From Streptomyces sp. H27-C3 (GTDB lineage: Bacteria > Actinomycetota > Actinomycetes > Streptomycetales > Streptomycetaceae): a stretch of 64,000 nucleotides of DNA. Position numbers and translations under genes: made by a program. Shown here one piece after another: positions 43,848 through 52,057 of the stretch (its first letter is position 1; each line of letters begins with the position of its first letter). The DNA lies in the NCBI RefSeq assembly GCF_030063415.1, contig NZ_JASITA010000009.1, forward strand, positions 88,958-152,957. Direction: 5' to 3'. The notes beneath the pieces were generated by a model. That model saw only the letters and a program-made list of their open reading frames with translations. It was not told the origin of the DNA and searched no databases.

Positions 43848-43930
43848 GTCGAGGGGGAAGGCGCCGCACCTCCGGCGCGCCTCCCCGCTCAGAACGCGGG
43901 GCGTGCAGTCACCCCGCCGCCCCGACCGCC

Positions 43931-46549
43931 TCAGTCGACTTCGAGCGCGTAGTACGTGCGGTCGCGCCAGACCACGGCGAGCCCGCTCCCCGCGGCCAGC
44001 GCCCGGTAGGCGGGCGCGACCTTGTCCTTGCCGTCGTCCGGCTTGCGGACCCCCGCGTCCTGGAACTTCCACAGCCGCCCGCCGTCCTCCGCGGAGAACG
44101 CCGTGACCTGGGTGGATTCGACCGCGAGCGCGGTGCTGCCGGTCGTGGACAGCACAACACGCGGTCTTTCGCGCGGCCCGACGCCCTCCGTCGACCGCTT
44201 CCACAGGGTGGCGCCGGTCGCCGCGTTCACGGCGTACACGTCGTGGAAGGAGTTCGCCGCGTACAGCGTGCTGTCCCGCAGTGTTCCCTTGGCGAACGCG
44301 TGCGGGGCCGTACCGCCCAGCTGCCACTTCCGCTTCCCGGTGCGGGTGTCGTAGGCGTGCAGATCGTCGCCCACGGACGCGTACAGCAGGTCCGAGGAAC
44401 CGGCGCCCATGACCGTACTGTCCGGCTTGAGCGGCCCGACGGGCCTGCTCCACAACCGCTTGCCGCTCTTGCGGTCGAAGAGCATGAAGGCGGCCTTGTT
44501 CTTGGCCTTCTTCTTCTGCTTGGGGGTGAGGGACTCGGTGTCCTGGCGCACGAGGATGCCCTCGGGGCGGACGGCGACCGCGTCGTAGCGCGGGCCGTTG
44601 GCTTTGTGCTCGTGCGGTACGGGCGTGCGCCACAGCTCCTCGCGCGCCGCCATGTCGTACGCGAACAGGTAGGCCCGTTCGCGGGGCTTCTTGCCGGTCG
44701 TCTTCCTGGTGAGCCCGGTGAACCAGACGACGGGCCCGTCGGAGGCGGCCACGTTCGAGATCCGCAGGCGGTCACCCTTCACCAGGGCCTCGGCGTAGCG
44801 GACCCGGTGCCCGACCTTGCCGTCCTTCGCCGAGAGCCACAGGAACTCGCTGTCGGTCACGACCAGGCACAGCTCGTCGTCGACGGCCACCGGCAGGTGG
44901 ATCGCGGAGGCGTCCGGCTGCTCCCACAGCTGCCGGCCGGTGCGCAGATCCACGCCGACCGTCTGCTTGCCGCCGGGTACGAACAGCACGCGGTCCCGCC
45001 AGATCATGGCGCCCGGTGTGCCGGGCGGCTCCGACACGGGGTGCTGGTAGGCCCAGCGCGGCGCCTGATAGAGGCCGGGCAACGGCCGCTTGCTGGGCGT
45101 CGGCGGCCTGGGGGCGGGCCTGGGAGTGGGCGCGGGGTCGTCCGAGGCGAAGGCCATCACGCCGCCCCCACCGAGGACCAGCCCCGCTGCGCCCGCCACG
45201 ACCCCGGTGAGCAGGGACCGGCGGTCCACGCCACCGGATCGGCCCGGTCCGCCCGCGCCTGCGCCCGCGGCTGGGGCCGGGCGCGGGGCCGGGCGCGGGG
45301 CCGGGGGAAGCGCGGGAGGCAGGACGGGCCGCTCGGGCCGGATGTAGGCGGGCGCGGCCACCTGCGCGGGGGCGGGCGCGGGCTCCTCGGCAGCGCGTAC
45401 CAACGGCAGCGTCTGATGCGACACCGGCGCTTGCGCCGGAACCCGCCCGGCGTCCTGCGCCTGCGCCGGGGTCTGCGCCGACACCTGGTCCTGGGCGGGC
45501 ACTTGGTCCTGGGCGGGCACCTGGTCTTGAGTCGGCGCCTCGATCCGGGCCGGTACCTCGATCCGGGCCGGTACCTCGATCCGGGCCGGCGCCTGAACTG
45601 CCACCGCGGCCACCGCCCGCCGGTCCTCCGGCGCTTCCCCCGCCTCCGGCGCTTCACCCGCCTCCGGCGCGGACGCCCGGGAGGCCTGCTCCGCGAGTGC
45701 CGTCACCAGCGGTTCGGGGAGCCAGCCGTCGCGTGCGAGCGCCGCGGCGCCTTCCAGGGCCAGCTCGGCCGCCACCGAGCCCGGGGTGGGCCGGGCGGCC
45801 GGGTCCTTCACCAGGCAGCGGCCGATCAGTTCCCGCAACTCCTCGGGTACGCGGCCGAGTTCGGGATCGGCATGCGCGATGCGTTCGGCGGCCGTCGCGT
45901 CAGGGCCCGCCGAGAACGGGGTCGCGCCGGTTGCCGCGTACGCCAGCAGCAGCCCCAGCACGAAGAGGTCGGATGCGGGGCCGGGCTCTTGGCCGGCCAG
46001 CTGCTCCGGGGTGAGGTAACCGAGCCGTACGGACAGTTGCCCGCCGGGCCCGGCCGCGGCCTGCGCCGCCGCACCCAGCGCCCCGAAGGCGGTCAGGCGC
46101 GGCCCGTCGGAGGCCAGCAGCACGGTGTCGGCGGCGAGGCCGTGCAGTACGGCGCCCGTGGCATGCACCCGCGACAGGGTCTCGGCGAGAGCGGCGCCCA
46201 GTATGCGCACCGACCGCTCGGGCAGCGGCCCGGCCAGCGTGATGGCCTCGCCCAGGGTCAGCGCGGGCACGTACCCGCTCGCCGTCCACAGCTCGGGCCC
46301 GTCGTTACGGCACTCCAGCGGCGCCTGCACCCAGCCCCCGGCCAGCCGCTCCGCGGTCCGTGCCTCCGCGGCGAAACGCCGCCGGAACGCGGCCACCCCG
46401 GCCAGTTCCGGCCGCGCGACGGCCACCACGACGGTGGAGCCGTCCGGGCCGTGGGCCAGGTACTGCACGGCGCTCGCGGTCTCACGCAGGCGCAACAGTG
46501 CGGCGTACGGACCGATTTGGCGTGGATCGTCCTGACGCAGCGCTTCCAA
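43931..46549 (-). CDS. Pseudokinase with PQQ beta-propeller domain
   Basis: 872 aa. Residues 1-270 have the shape of a Ser/Thr kinase (IGPYAALLRLRETASAVQYL; LGEAITLAGPLPE) but lack key residues: VVVAVARPEL has no catalytic Lys, the HRD loop reads VLHGLAADTVLL, and DFG is AFGALG. A Pro/Ala/Gln/Val linker (~290-440), one membrane helix (LLTGVVAGAAGLVLGGGGVM) and a PQQ-like propeller outside the cell (WEQPDASAIHLPVAVDDELC and similar blades) follow. It is therefore probably a membrane sensor or scaffold, not an active kinase. TTG start at 46549, with GGGGGTG upstream. Confidence 0.85.
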   Translation of the reverse strand: MEALRQDDPRQIGPYAALLRLRETASAVQYLAHGPDGSTVVVAVARPELAGVAAFRRRFAAEARTAERLAGGWVQAPLECRNDGPELWTASGYVPALTLGEAITLAGPLPERSVRILGAALAETLSRVHATGAVLHGLAADTVLLASDGPRLTAFGALGAAAQAAAGPGGQLSVRLGYLTPEQLAGQEPGPASDLFVLGLLLAYAATGATPFSAGPDATAAERIAHADPELGRVPEELRELIGRCLVKDPAARPTPGSVAAELALEGAAALARDGWLPEPLVTALAEQASRASAPEAGEAPEAGEAPEDRRAVAAVAVQAPARIEVPARIEVPARIEAPTQDQVPAQDQVPAQDQVSAQTPAQAQDAGRVPAQAPVSHQTLPLVRAAEEPAPAPAQVAAPAYIRPERPVLPPALPPAPRPAPRPAPAAGAGAGGPGRSGGVDRRSLLTGVVAGAAGLVLGGGGVMAFASDDPAPTPRPAPRPPTPSKRPLPGLYQAPRWAYQHPVSEPPGTPGAMIWRDRVLFVPGGKQTVGVDLRTGRQLWEQPDASAIHLPVAVDDELCLVVTDSEFLWLSAKDGKVGHRVRYAEALVKGDRLRISNVAASDGPVVWFTGLTRKTTGKKPRERAYLFAYDMAAREELWRTPVPHEHKANGPRYDAVAVRPEGILVRQDTESLTPKQKKKAKNKAAFMLFDRKSGKRLWSRPVGPLKPDSTVMGAGSSDLLYASVGDDLHAYDTRTGKRKWQLGGTAPHAFAKGTLRDSTLYAANSFHDVYAVNAATGATLWKRSTEGVGPRERPRVVLSTTGSTALAVESTQVTAFSAEDGGRLWKFQDAGVRKPDDGKDKVAPAYRALAAGSGLAVVWRDRTYYALEVD

Positions 46550-46622
46550 GGCGCACCCCCCGTGGTCCGTGCCGGGGTCGCTCAGTCGGCCACATCGGCC
46601 ACAACCGGCACAGCGGCCGATC

Positions 46623-46898
46623 TTATGTGCTGCTGTCGGGCTTCGACCAGGGCCACTTCAGCTCACGCCGCCCACGTCCGTCCGGCGCGTACTCGTACTT
46701 CCAGCCCCGCTGGAGCCCCAGCCGCTTGGAGTACCCGGCGGGGACCCGCAGATACGCGTACACGGTCGGCGCTCCACCCGCGTCGTCCGGCACGGGCACC
46801 TCGTACCACTTCGGCGGCTGCCCGGTCGGCCCCACAAGGACCGGCAGCACCCGCCCGTCCAGGGGGCCGCCCACGAAGGGCGTGTTCTCGCTTCTCAC
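46623..46898 (-). CDS. Small conserved hypothetical protein
   Basis: 91 aa with [20 protein letters not shown], then [20 protein letters not shown]. No signal peptide, membrane helix or known domain. The GGPLDG opening is typical of a small Streptomyces family of unknown function. It is 73 bp upstream of the pseudokinase gene on the same strand and may be co-transcribed. Confidence 0.65.
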   Translation of the reverse strand: MRSENTPFVGGPLDGRVLPVLVGPTGQPPKWYEVPVPDDAGGAPTVYAYLRVPAGYSKRLGLQRGWKYEYAPDGRGRRELKWPWSKPDSST

Positions 46899-46947
46899 CC
46901 GGCCAGTCTCCCAGGCCGACGGGCCGGGAGCCCGCAGCCCTCCCCGT

Positions 46948-47679
46948 TCAGAGCAGGTGGGCGGCCTCGGCGACGACCGGCAGCACCCGGCGGGCCAATA
47001 CCCCGGCCGAACCGTCCGGGGTCTCCAGGGCCAGGGCCGCCCGGGTCGCCACGGCCGTCTGCTCGTCGGTGGCGGCCGTCACGGTGAGCAGCGCGACGAA
47101 ATGGTCGACCAGCCAGTCGCGCAGCTCGGCGACCGGCGGCTGCTTCTCCTCGTCGAGCCAGATCAGGGAGGCGGCCTCGACGGCCGATATCCAGGTTCGG
47201 ACCATCATCCGCAGCCTCGGGCCCGCCGTCCCGGCCAGCCCGAGGTGGGTCAGGACCTGCTCGGCGGCGGACCGGCGGACCCCGTCGACCGTCGCGGTCG
47301 TGCGGGACGTCTCTGCGACGCTGCCGCCCTGGAGCAACGCGCTGAAGCCCGTGTCGTGTTCGTCGACGAACGTCAGATAGCGGTCCAGGGCGCGGGCGAG
47401 CCGCCGGGTCAGCGGCCCGGTCTGCGGCTCGGCGAAACAGAGCTTCAGCTCGTCGGCGGCGGAGCCGAGCGCGGCTTCGTACAACTGCTGCTTGCCGCCC
47501 GGGAAGTACCTGTATATGAGCGGCCGTGAGACCCCGGCCACCTCGGCCACCTCGTCGAGCGAGACCTCTTCGGGCGCCCGGTGGGCGAACAGGGACAGGG
47601 CGGCGACGAGGAGTTGGGAGCGGCGCTCCGCAACGCCGAGCCTGCGGTACGCGGGGGTGGGGGTCGCTGCCGTGGTCAT
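46948..47679 (-). CDS. TetR-family transcriptional regulator
   Basis: 243 aa. N-terminal HTH at about residues 15-65 ([40 protein letters not shown]). The C-terminal ligand-binding part is helical. Start at 47679 ([13 protein letters not shown]). It lies 77 bp after an AurF-like oxygenase gene on the same strand and probably controls it and the divergent ferritin-like gene. The inducer is unknown. Confidence 0.92.
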   Translation of the reverse strand: MTTAATPTPAYRRLGVAERRSQLLVAALSLFAHRAPEEVSLDEVAEVAGVSRPLIYRYFPGGKQQLYEAALGSAADELKLCFAEPQTGPLTRRLARALDRYLTFVDEHDTGFSALLQGGSVAETSRTTATVDGVRRSAAEQVLTHLGLAGTAGPRLRMMVRTWISAVEAASLIWLDEEKQPPVAELRDWLVDHFVALLTVTAATDEQTAVATRAALALETPDGSAGVLARRVLPVVAEAAHLL

Positions 47680-47756
47680 GTCCGCAGCGTATCCCCGCGT
47701 GCCGCCGGCTCCCCGGGCGGTCGCACGGGCGTGTGTGTGAGCAACTGCCGCTGCGC

Positions 47757-48686
47757 CTAGACGAGTAGCCCCGAGCTCTTCCACAGCTTGCGTCCGACCC
47801 CCTGGAGTACGCCGATGTCGTCGAGGAAGTCGGTCAGCCGCCTGGCGCCGTTCTGCATGACCTCCGCGCGGTGGCCGCTCGCCTTGACCTGTGCGATCGC
47901 CTGGCGGCGGTCGAGCCCGACGTTCTCGTACACCTTCGGGTTCACGAAACACGTGGAGAAGACGCGGGCCGCCTCTCCGCAGCTCACCCGGGTGAGCTCG
48001 CGCTCCCAGAGCGGCGCGGACACCATCTGGCGGCGCAACTCCTCACGGGCGTACCGCACATGGCGGGCCTCCTCCACCACATGGATGCGTGTGACACCGC
48101 GCACCAGCGTCTGGACGCGCTCGTCCGGGAAGGTCAGCCGCTGCATCCAGTCGAGAATTTCCTCGCCGAGCAGCGTCGCCGCGAACGAACCCGGCGTCGT
48201 CGAGACGGTCTTCAGGACGCGCGCGAGGTTGTGATAGAGCCTGGGGACCGGGTAGTTGGGCGCTCCACCCTTCTCGATCATCTTCCCGAACATGATCGAG
48301 TGGCGGCACTCGTCCGCGATCTCGGTGAGCGCGTAGCGCACGTGGTTGCTGGTCACGGGCTTGTCGTAGATGTGCCTGACCAGCAGCTGCATCAGGATGA
48401 TCTCGAACCAGATTCCGAGCGAGGCGAGCGAGGCGGCCTCGTGCCTGGCCAGGTCCATGCGCTGGTCCTCGGACATCTTGTGCCAGAGCGGGGTGTCGTA
48501 CAGCGAAACGAGCTCCGGCGGCCAGAACCATTTGCCTTCCTCGACCGGTGCCTCCCAGTCGAGTTCGGTGTCGGGGTCGAAGGAGTGCTTGGCGGACGAC
48601 TCCAGCAGGCGCTCGGCGACCTGCTCACGGTCCTTGAGGAGGCCGAGCGCGTCCCTGAGTGTGTCGTGATCGGTCACTGTCGTCAT
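47757..48686 (-). CDS. AurF-like diiron oxygenase
   Basis: 309 aa, PF11583-type non-heme diiron protein. Iron ligands match the AurF pattern: Glu in EAASLASLGIWFE, ExxH in ADECRHSIMFGK, Glu in LGEEILDWMQ, and His, ExxH in HVVEEARHVRYAREEL. AurF oxidises arylamines to nitro compounds in aureothin biosynthesis; this copy is not in an antibiotic cluster, so its substrate is unknown. Start at 48686 (MTTVTDHDTLRD). It is divergent from the second diiron gene at 48891. Confidence 0.88.
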   Translation of the reverse strand: MTTVTDHDTLRDALGLLKDREQVAERLLESSAKHSFDPDTELDWEAPVEEGKWFWPPELVSLYDTPLWHKMSEDQRMDLARHEAASLASLGIWFEIILMQLLVRHIYDKPVTSNHVRYALTEIADECRHSIMFGKMIEKGGAPNYPVPRLYHNLARVLKTVSTTPGSFAATLLGEEILDWMQRLTFPDERVQTLVRGVTRIHVVEEARHVRYAREELRRQMVSAPLWERELTRVSCGEAARVFSTCFVNPKVYENVGLDRRQAIAQVKASGHRAEVMQNGARRLTDFLDDIGVLQGVGRKLWKSSGLLV

Positions 48687-48749
48687 GGCTGGGCACCTCA
48701 CGGGTGGGTGTTACCGGCGGTCACACTTGTGTTCCTTTCTTATGAGACC

Positions 48750-48763
48750 GCTTGTCAGCAAGC
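48750..48763. promoter_or_regulatory. Palindromic operator candidate in the divergent diiron promoter region
   Basis: GCTTG-TCAG-CAAGC at 48750-48763, between the two divergently read oxygenase genes and close to the TetR gene. The symmetry suits a TetR dimer. An ACTTGT/ACGTGTGAGT environment surrounds it. Confidence 0.45.
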
Positions 48764-48827
48764 TCGTCAATCCCTCGCGCACGACTTGTTGACCGCCCGT
48801 CTACCAACGTGTGAGTCTGCCAACTGT

Positions 48828-48862
48828 CCGTCCTGATAAGGGATTCCGTCCTGGTAAGGGAT
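48828..48862. repeat. Direct 18-bp repeat upstream of the ferritin-like gene
   Basis: CCGTCCTGATAAGGGATT (48828-48845) is followed at once by CCGTCCTGGTAAGGGAT (48846-48862); one mismatch in the first 17 positions. The tandem lies 29 bp before the start at 48891, in the likely -10/leader region, and may be a duplicated activator or promoter element. Confidence 0.75.
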
Positions 48863-48890
48863 ATTGGGACAAGAGGCGAAGGAGTCGTCA

Positions 48891-50021
48891 GTGTCGACGC
48901 ACGAGCTCTACACCAAGCCCCCGTCGGACCCGCATTGGCAGGTGCCGGCCTCCGGCGCAGCCCGCTTCAGCTGGGAGTACGACGAGGGTCGCGCCCGTCT
49001 GCTCGCCCTCTACCAGAAGGGCAAGGACAAGCAGTGGGACGGCGCCACCCGCATCGACTGGAGCCTGGAGGTCGACCCGTACGACCCGCTCGGCACCCCC
49101 GACGAGGCCCTCAGCCTCTACGGCAGCCGGCACTGGGCGAAGATGACGGAGCGCGACAAGGGAGACCTGCGGCGGCACTACGCCTCCTGGCAGTTCAGCC
49201 AGTTCCTGCACGGTGAGCAGGGCGCGATGGTGTGCGCGGCGCGGATCGTGGAGTCCGTCCCCGATCTGGACGCGAAGCTCTACTCCGCGACCCAGACCAT
49301 GGACGAGGCCAGGCATGCGGAGATCTACAGCCGCTTCCTGCACGAGAAGGTCGGGATGCTCTACCCGATCAACGACAACCTTCAGTCGCTGCTCGGCGAC
49401 ACCCTGCGCGACTCCCGCTGGGACATGCCGTACCTCGGTATGCAGGTTCTCATCGAGGGCCTGGCGCTCGCCGCCTTCGGCATGATCCGGGACACCACGG
49501 ACAAGCCGCTGCCCAAGCAGATCCTCGCGTACATCATGCAGGACGAGGCCCGGCATGTGGCCTTCGGGCGGATGGCGCTGCGCGACTACTACAAGCAGCT
49601 GTCGGACGCCGAGCTGAAGGAGCGCGAGGAGTTCGTCATCGAGGGCTGCTACCTGATGCGCGACCGGCTGCGCGGCATCGAGGTCCTGGAGAACTTCGGC
49701 ATTCCCAAGAAGGAGGCCGAGGAGCTCTCCGAGCAGTCCGAATTCCTGCACCTCTTCCGCAAGTTGCTGTTCAGCCGCATCGTGCCGTGCGTCAAGGACA
49801 TAGGCCTGTGGGGCGAGCGGCTCCAGAAGGCCTACCTCGACATGGGCGTCTTCGACATGGGCGACTCCAACCTCGATCGCCTGATGAGCGAGGACGAGGA
49901 GATCGCGGAAAAGCTCGATCAGGAGCGTTTCGAGGCGGAGGAGCACGACCGGCTCGCCGAGATCGACCAGGCGATCGCCGACGGCGCGACGGAGGAGGCC
50001 GGGGTCCAGATCTTCCCCTGA
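48891..50021 (+). CDS. Ferritin-like diiron protein (oxygenase-like)
   Basis: 376 aa of the ferritin-like superfamily. Two iron-binding helix pairs are visible: Glu in FSQFLHGEQGAMV, ExxH in TMDEARHAEIYSRF, Glu in VLIEGLALAAFG and ExxH in MQDEARHVAFGRM. The pattern is like R2-type and p-aminobenzoate-oxygenase-type proteins. GTG start at 48891 fixed by GAAGGAG 7 bp upstream. The tail is acidic (EAEEHDRLAEIDQAIADG). It is transcribed opposite to the AurF-like gene, and the two may act on related substrates. Confidence 0.85.
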   Translation: MSTHELYTKPPSDPHWQVPASGAARFSWEYDEGRARLLALYQKGKDKQWDGATRIDWSLEVDPYDPLGTPDEALSLYGSRHWAKMTERDKGDLRRHYASWQFSQFLHGEQGAMVCAARIVESVPDLDAKLYSATQTMDEARHAEIYSRFLHEKVGMLYPINDNLQSLLGDTLRDSRWDMPYLGMQVLIEGLALAAFGMIRDTTDKPLPKQILAYIMQDEARHVAFGRMALRDYYKQLSDAELKEREEFVIEGCYLMRDRLRGIEVLENFGIPKKEAEELSEQSEFLHLFRKLLFSRIVPCVKDIGLWGERLQKAYLDMGVFDMGDSNLDRLMSEDEEIAEKLDQERFEAEEHDRLAEIDQAIADGATEEAGVQIFP

Positions 50022-50131
50022 GACGGCGCGGCGGAGGAGGAGGCGCAGGTCTCCAGCTGACCGGGCCCGTCGGATGCTCGGGTGTCGGATGCGCGGGTAT
50101 TCGATGTACGTCCGGACGCCGGCGCGGCACG

Positions 50132-51026
50132 ATGGCACTCATGACGACGACCGCGAACACCCGGGCCGCCCGCCGCAGCCTCGAAGGCCTCGCCCTCGGA
50201 GACGCCTTCGGCGAGCGCTGGTTCCCCCCCCTTCCGTGACAGGGGGACGGTGTACGACGAGATCGTGGCGCGCCGGGTCCCCGAGGAGCCGCACTGGCCC
50301 TGGACCGACGACACGGCGATGGCGCGCGGCATCATGCGGGTGCTCGACGAACACGGCGAGATCCGGCAGACCCCGCTCGCCAGGTCGCTCTCCCTGATCT
50401 TCATGGCCGACCAGGCGCGCGGCTACGGCAGCGGCATGCACGAACTGCTGCCGCAGCTCATGGAGGACGCGTCGGCCTGGCCCGAGCTCACCCGGCGGCT
50501 CTTCGGCGGGGAGGGCAGCCTCGGCAACGGCGCGGCGATGCGGGTGGCGCCGCTGGGGGCATGGTTCTCCGCCGATCTCGAACGCGTCGTGGAGCAGGCC
50601 GTGTTGTCCGCCCAAGTCACCCATGCCCACCCGCAGGGCATCGCGGGCGCGGTGGCCGTCGCCGTGGCCGCGGCCTTCTCGGTGCGCGGCGAGCTCTCGC
50701 TGCCTGCCGTGGCGGAACGCACCCCCGAAGGCCCGGTCCGTGACGGCCTGCTGCGCGCCGCGACCGTCCCGCTGGACGCCGAGCCCCGGCAGGCGGCCGA
50801 GGTGCTCGGCAGCGGGAGTCGCATCCGGGCCGACGACACGGTGCCGTTCGCGCTCTGGACGGCGACGCGGCACCCGGACAACCTGGAGGCTGCGCTGTGG
50901 TCCACGGCGGAGGGGCTGGGGGACGTGGATACGACCTGTGCGATCACCGGCGGGATCGTCGCTGCCCGTACGGGAGTCGGGGCCATGCCCGAGGTGTGGC
51001 TGGAGCGGCGGGAGTCGCTCGTGTGA
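50132..51026 (+). pseudogene. ADP-ribosylglycohydrolase, frameshift in a C8 run
   Basis: The gene starts MALMTTTANTRAARRSLEGL and has LALGDAFGERWF; then the frame stops at 50239. With one C removed from the eight at 50224-50231 it would read GERWFPPFRDRGTVYDEIVA and continue in the frame that runs to 51026 (WPWTDDTAMARGIMRVL, later DVDTTCAITGGIVAAR). Metal-binding GDAFG, TDDT and DVDTT motifs of the DraG-type family are all present. The frameshift in a homopolymer may be a sequencing error, a true defect, or a slippage (phase) switch. The gene ends 13 bp from MITE copy 3. Confidence 0.88.
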
Positions 51027-51039
51027 CGGCCGCGGGGTA

Positions 51040-51150
51040 ACGACCTCGGGGGCAATGGAGCGTGGATCAGCGAGCGGCGTCGACCGACGACAACGCCGGA
51101 GGCGGAGTCGCAGGGCGTCGGGAGCCGCGCGCTATTGCCCCCGAGGTCGT
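51040..51150 (+). mobile_element. MITE-like repeat, copy 3 (111 bp)
   Basis: Left terminal repeat ACGACCTCGGGGGCAAT (51040-51056) and a perfect 17-bp complement at 51134-51150 (ATTGCCCCCGAGGTCGT). Its inside matches copy 1, with small differences. It sits between the ADP-ribosylglycohydrolase stop (51026) and the next gene (51173). In RNA it would form a stem with 17 perfect pairs and could act as a terminator. Confidence 0.88.
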
Positions 51151-51172
51151 AAGGGTGAAGTAAGTTTCGCTC

Positions 51173-52039
51173 ATGACCATGCCGCCGCCTCAGCAGCCCT
51201 CAGGCCCGTACGGACCCTCGCAGCCGCCGAATCCGAACCCGAACCCGACTCCGAACCCGTACGCGCAGCAGCCCTACCCGCCCCAGCAGTTCCCCCAGCA
51301 GCAGCCGTACCCGGGGCACCCGGGACAGCAGGGCCGGCCCTACCCGGGCCAGGGCGCCTGGCAGCAGCCGCCGATGGGCCCGCCCCCGGCCAGGAGCCGG
51401 ACCGGCAAGGTGCTCGGCATCATCGCGGTCGTGCTGGTGGTGGTCGTGGGCGGGCTCGTATTCGCCGTGTACAAGCTGGTCGGCAGTGGCAGTGGCAGCG
51501 GGGGTAGTTTCCCCGCCGCCGAGTACAAGCTCACCGTGCCGCCGACCCTGCTCGACGGCCGGTACAAGCTCGCCCAGGACATGTCGCAGACCGAGGGCAA
51601 GAAGGTCGTCGAGGGCAGCTACGACCCGGACATCCGTGACCCGAAGGCCGCGGTCGCCCAGTACAGCGCCGGTTCGCCGCTCGCGCCGAGTGTGGTGGTC
51701 GTCTCCGGCATGTACGGGCAGTTCAAGGCTCCCGACGAGGCACGCGGCAAGATGCTGGACGGCGCCGCGAAGGGCAACGGCGCCACCGTGGTCGTACCGG
51801 CCAAGGAGATCACCCCGGCCGGCTCCGACGTGACGCTGAGCTGCCAGGTGCTGACCACGACGCAGAACGGCGTCACCGTCACCCTGCCGATGTGCGCCTG
51901 GGCCGACGGGAACACGGGCGCGTCCGTCGCCGAGGTCACCCCCGAGACCTCCAAGCAGGACCCCGCTTCCGTCGACCTCGCCAAGGTCGCCGAGACCACC
52001 GTCAAGGTGCGCGACGAGGTACGGAAGCCGATCGGCTGA
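51173..52039 (+). CDS. Proline-rich single-pass membrane protein of unknown function
   Basis: 288 aa. The first ~75 residues are Pro/Gln/Tyr-rich (QQPYPPQQFPQQQPYPGH), then a single membrane helix (VLGIIAVVLVVVVGGLVFAV) and an extracellular domain of ~190 residues with beta-type pattern (VSGMYGQFKAPDEARGKMLD). Streptomyces has many such proteins near septum and cell-wall genes. No catalytic motif. It is read from just after MITE copy 3. Confidence 0.75.
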   Translation: MTMPPPQQPSGPYGPSQPPNPNPNPTPNPYAQQPYPPQQFPQQQPYPGHPGQQGRPYPGQGAWQQPPMGPPPARSRTGKVLGIIAVVLVVVVGGLVFAVYKLVGSGSGSGGSFPAAEYKLTVPPTLLDGRYKLAQDMSQTEGKKVVEGSYDPDIRDPKAAVAQYSAGSPLAPSVVVVSGMYGQFKAPDEARGKMLDGAAKGNGATVVVPAKEITPAGSDVTLSCQVLTTTQNGVTVTLPMCAWADGNTGASVAEVTPETSKQDPASVDLAKVAETTVKVRDEVRKPIG

Positions 52040-52057
52040 TCACGCCGCGGGAGGCGG

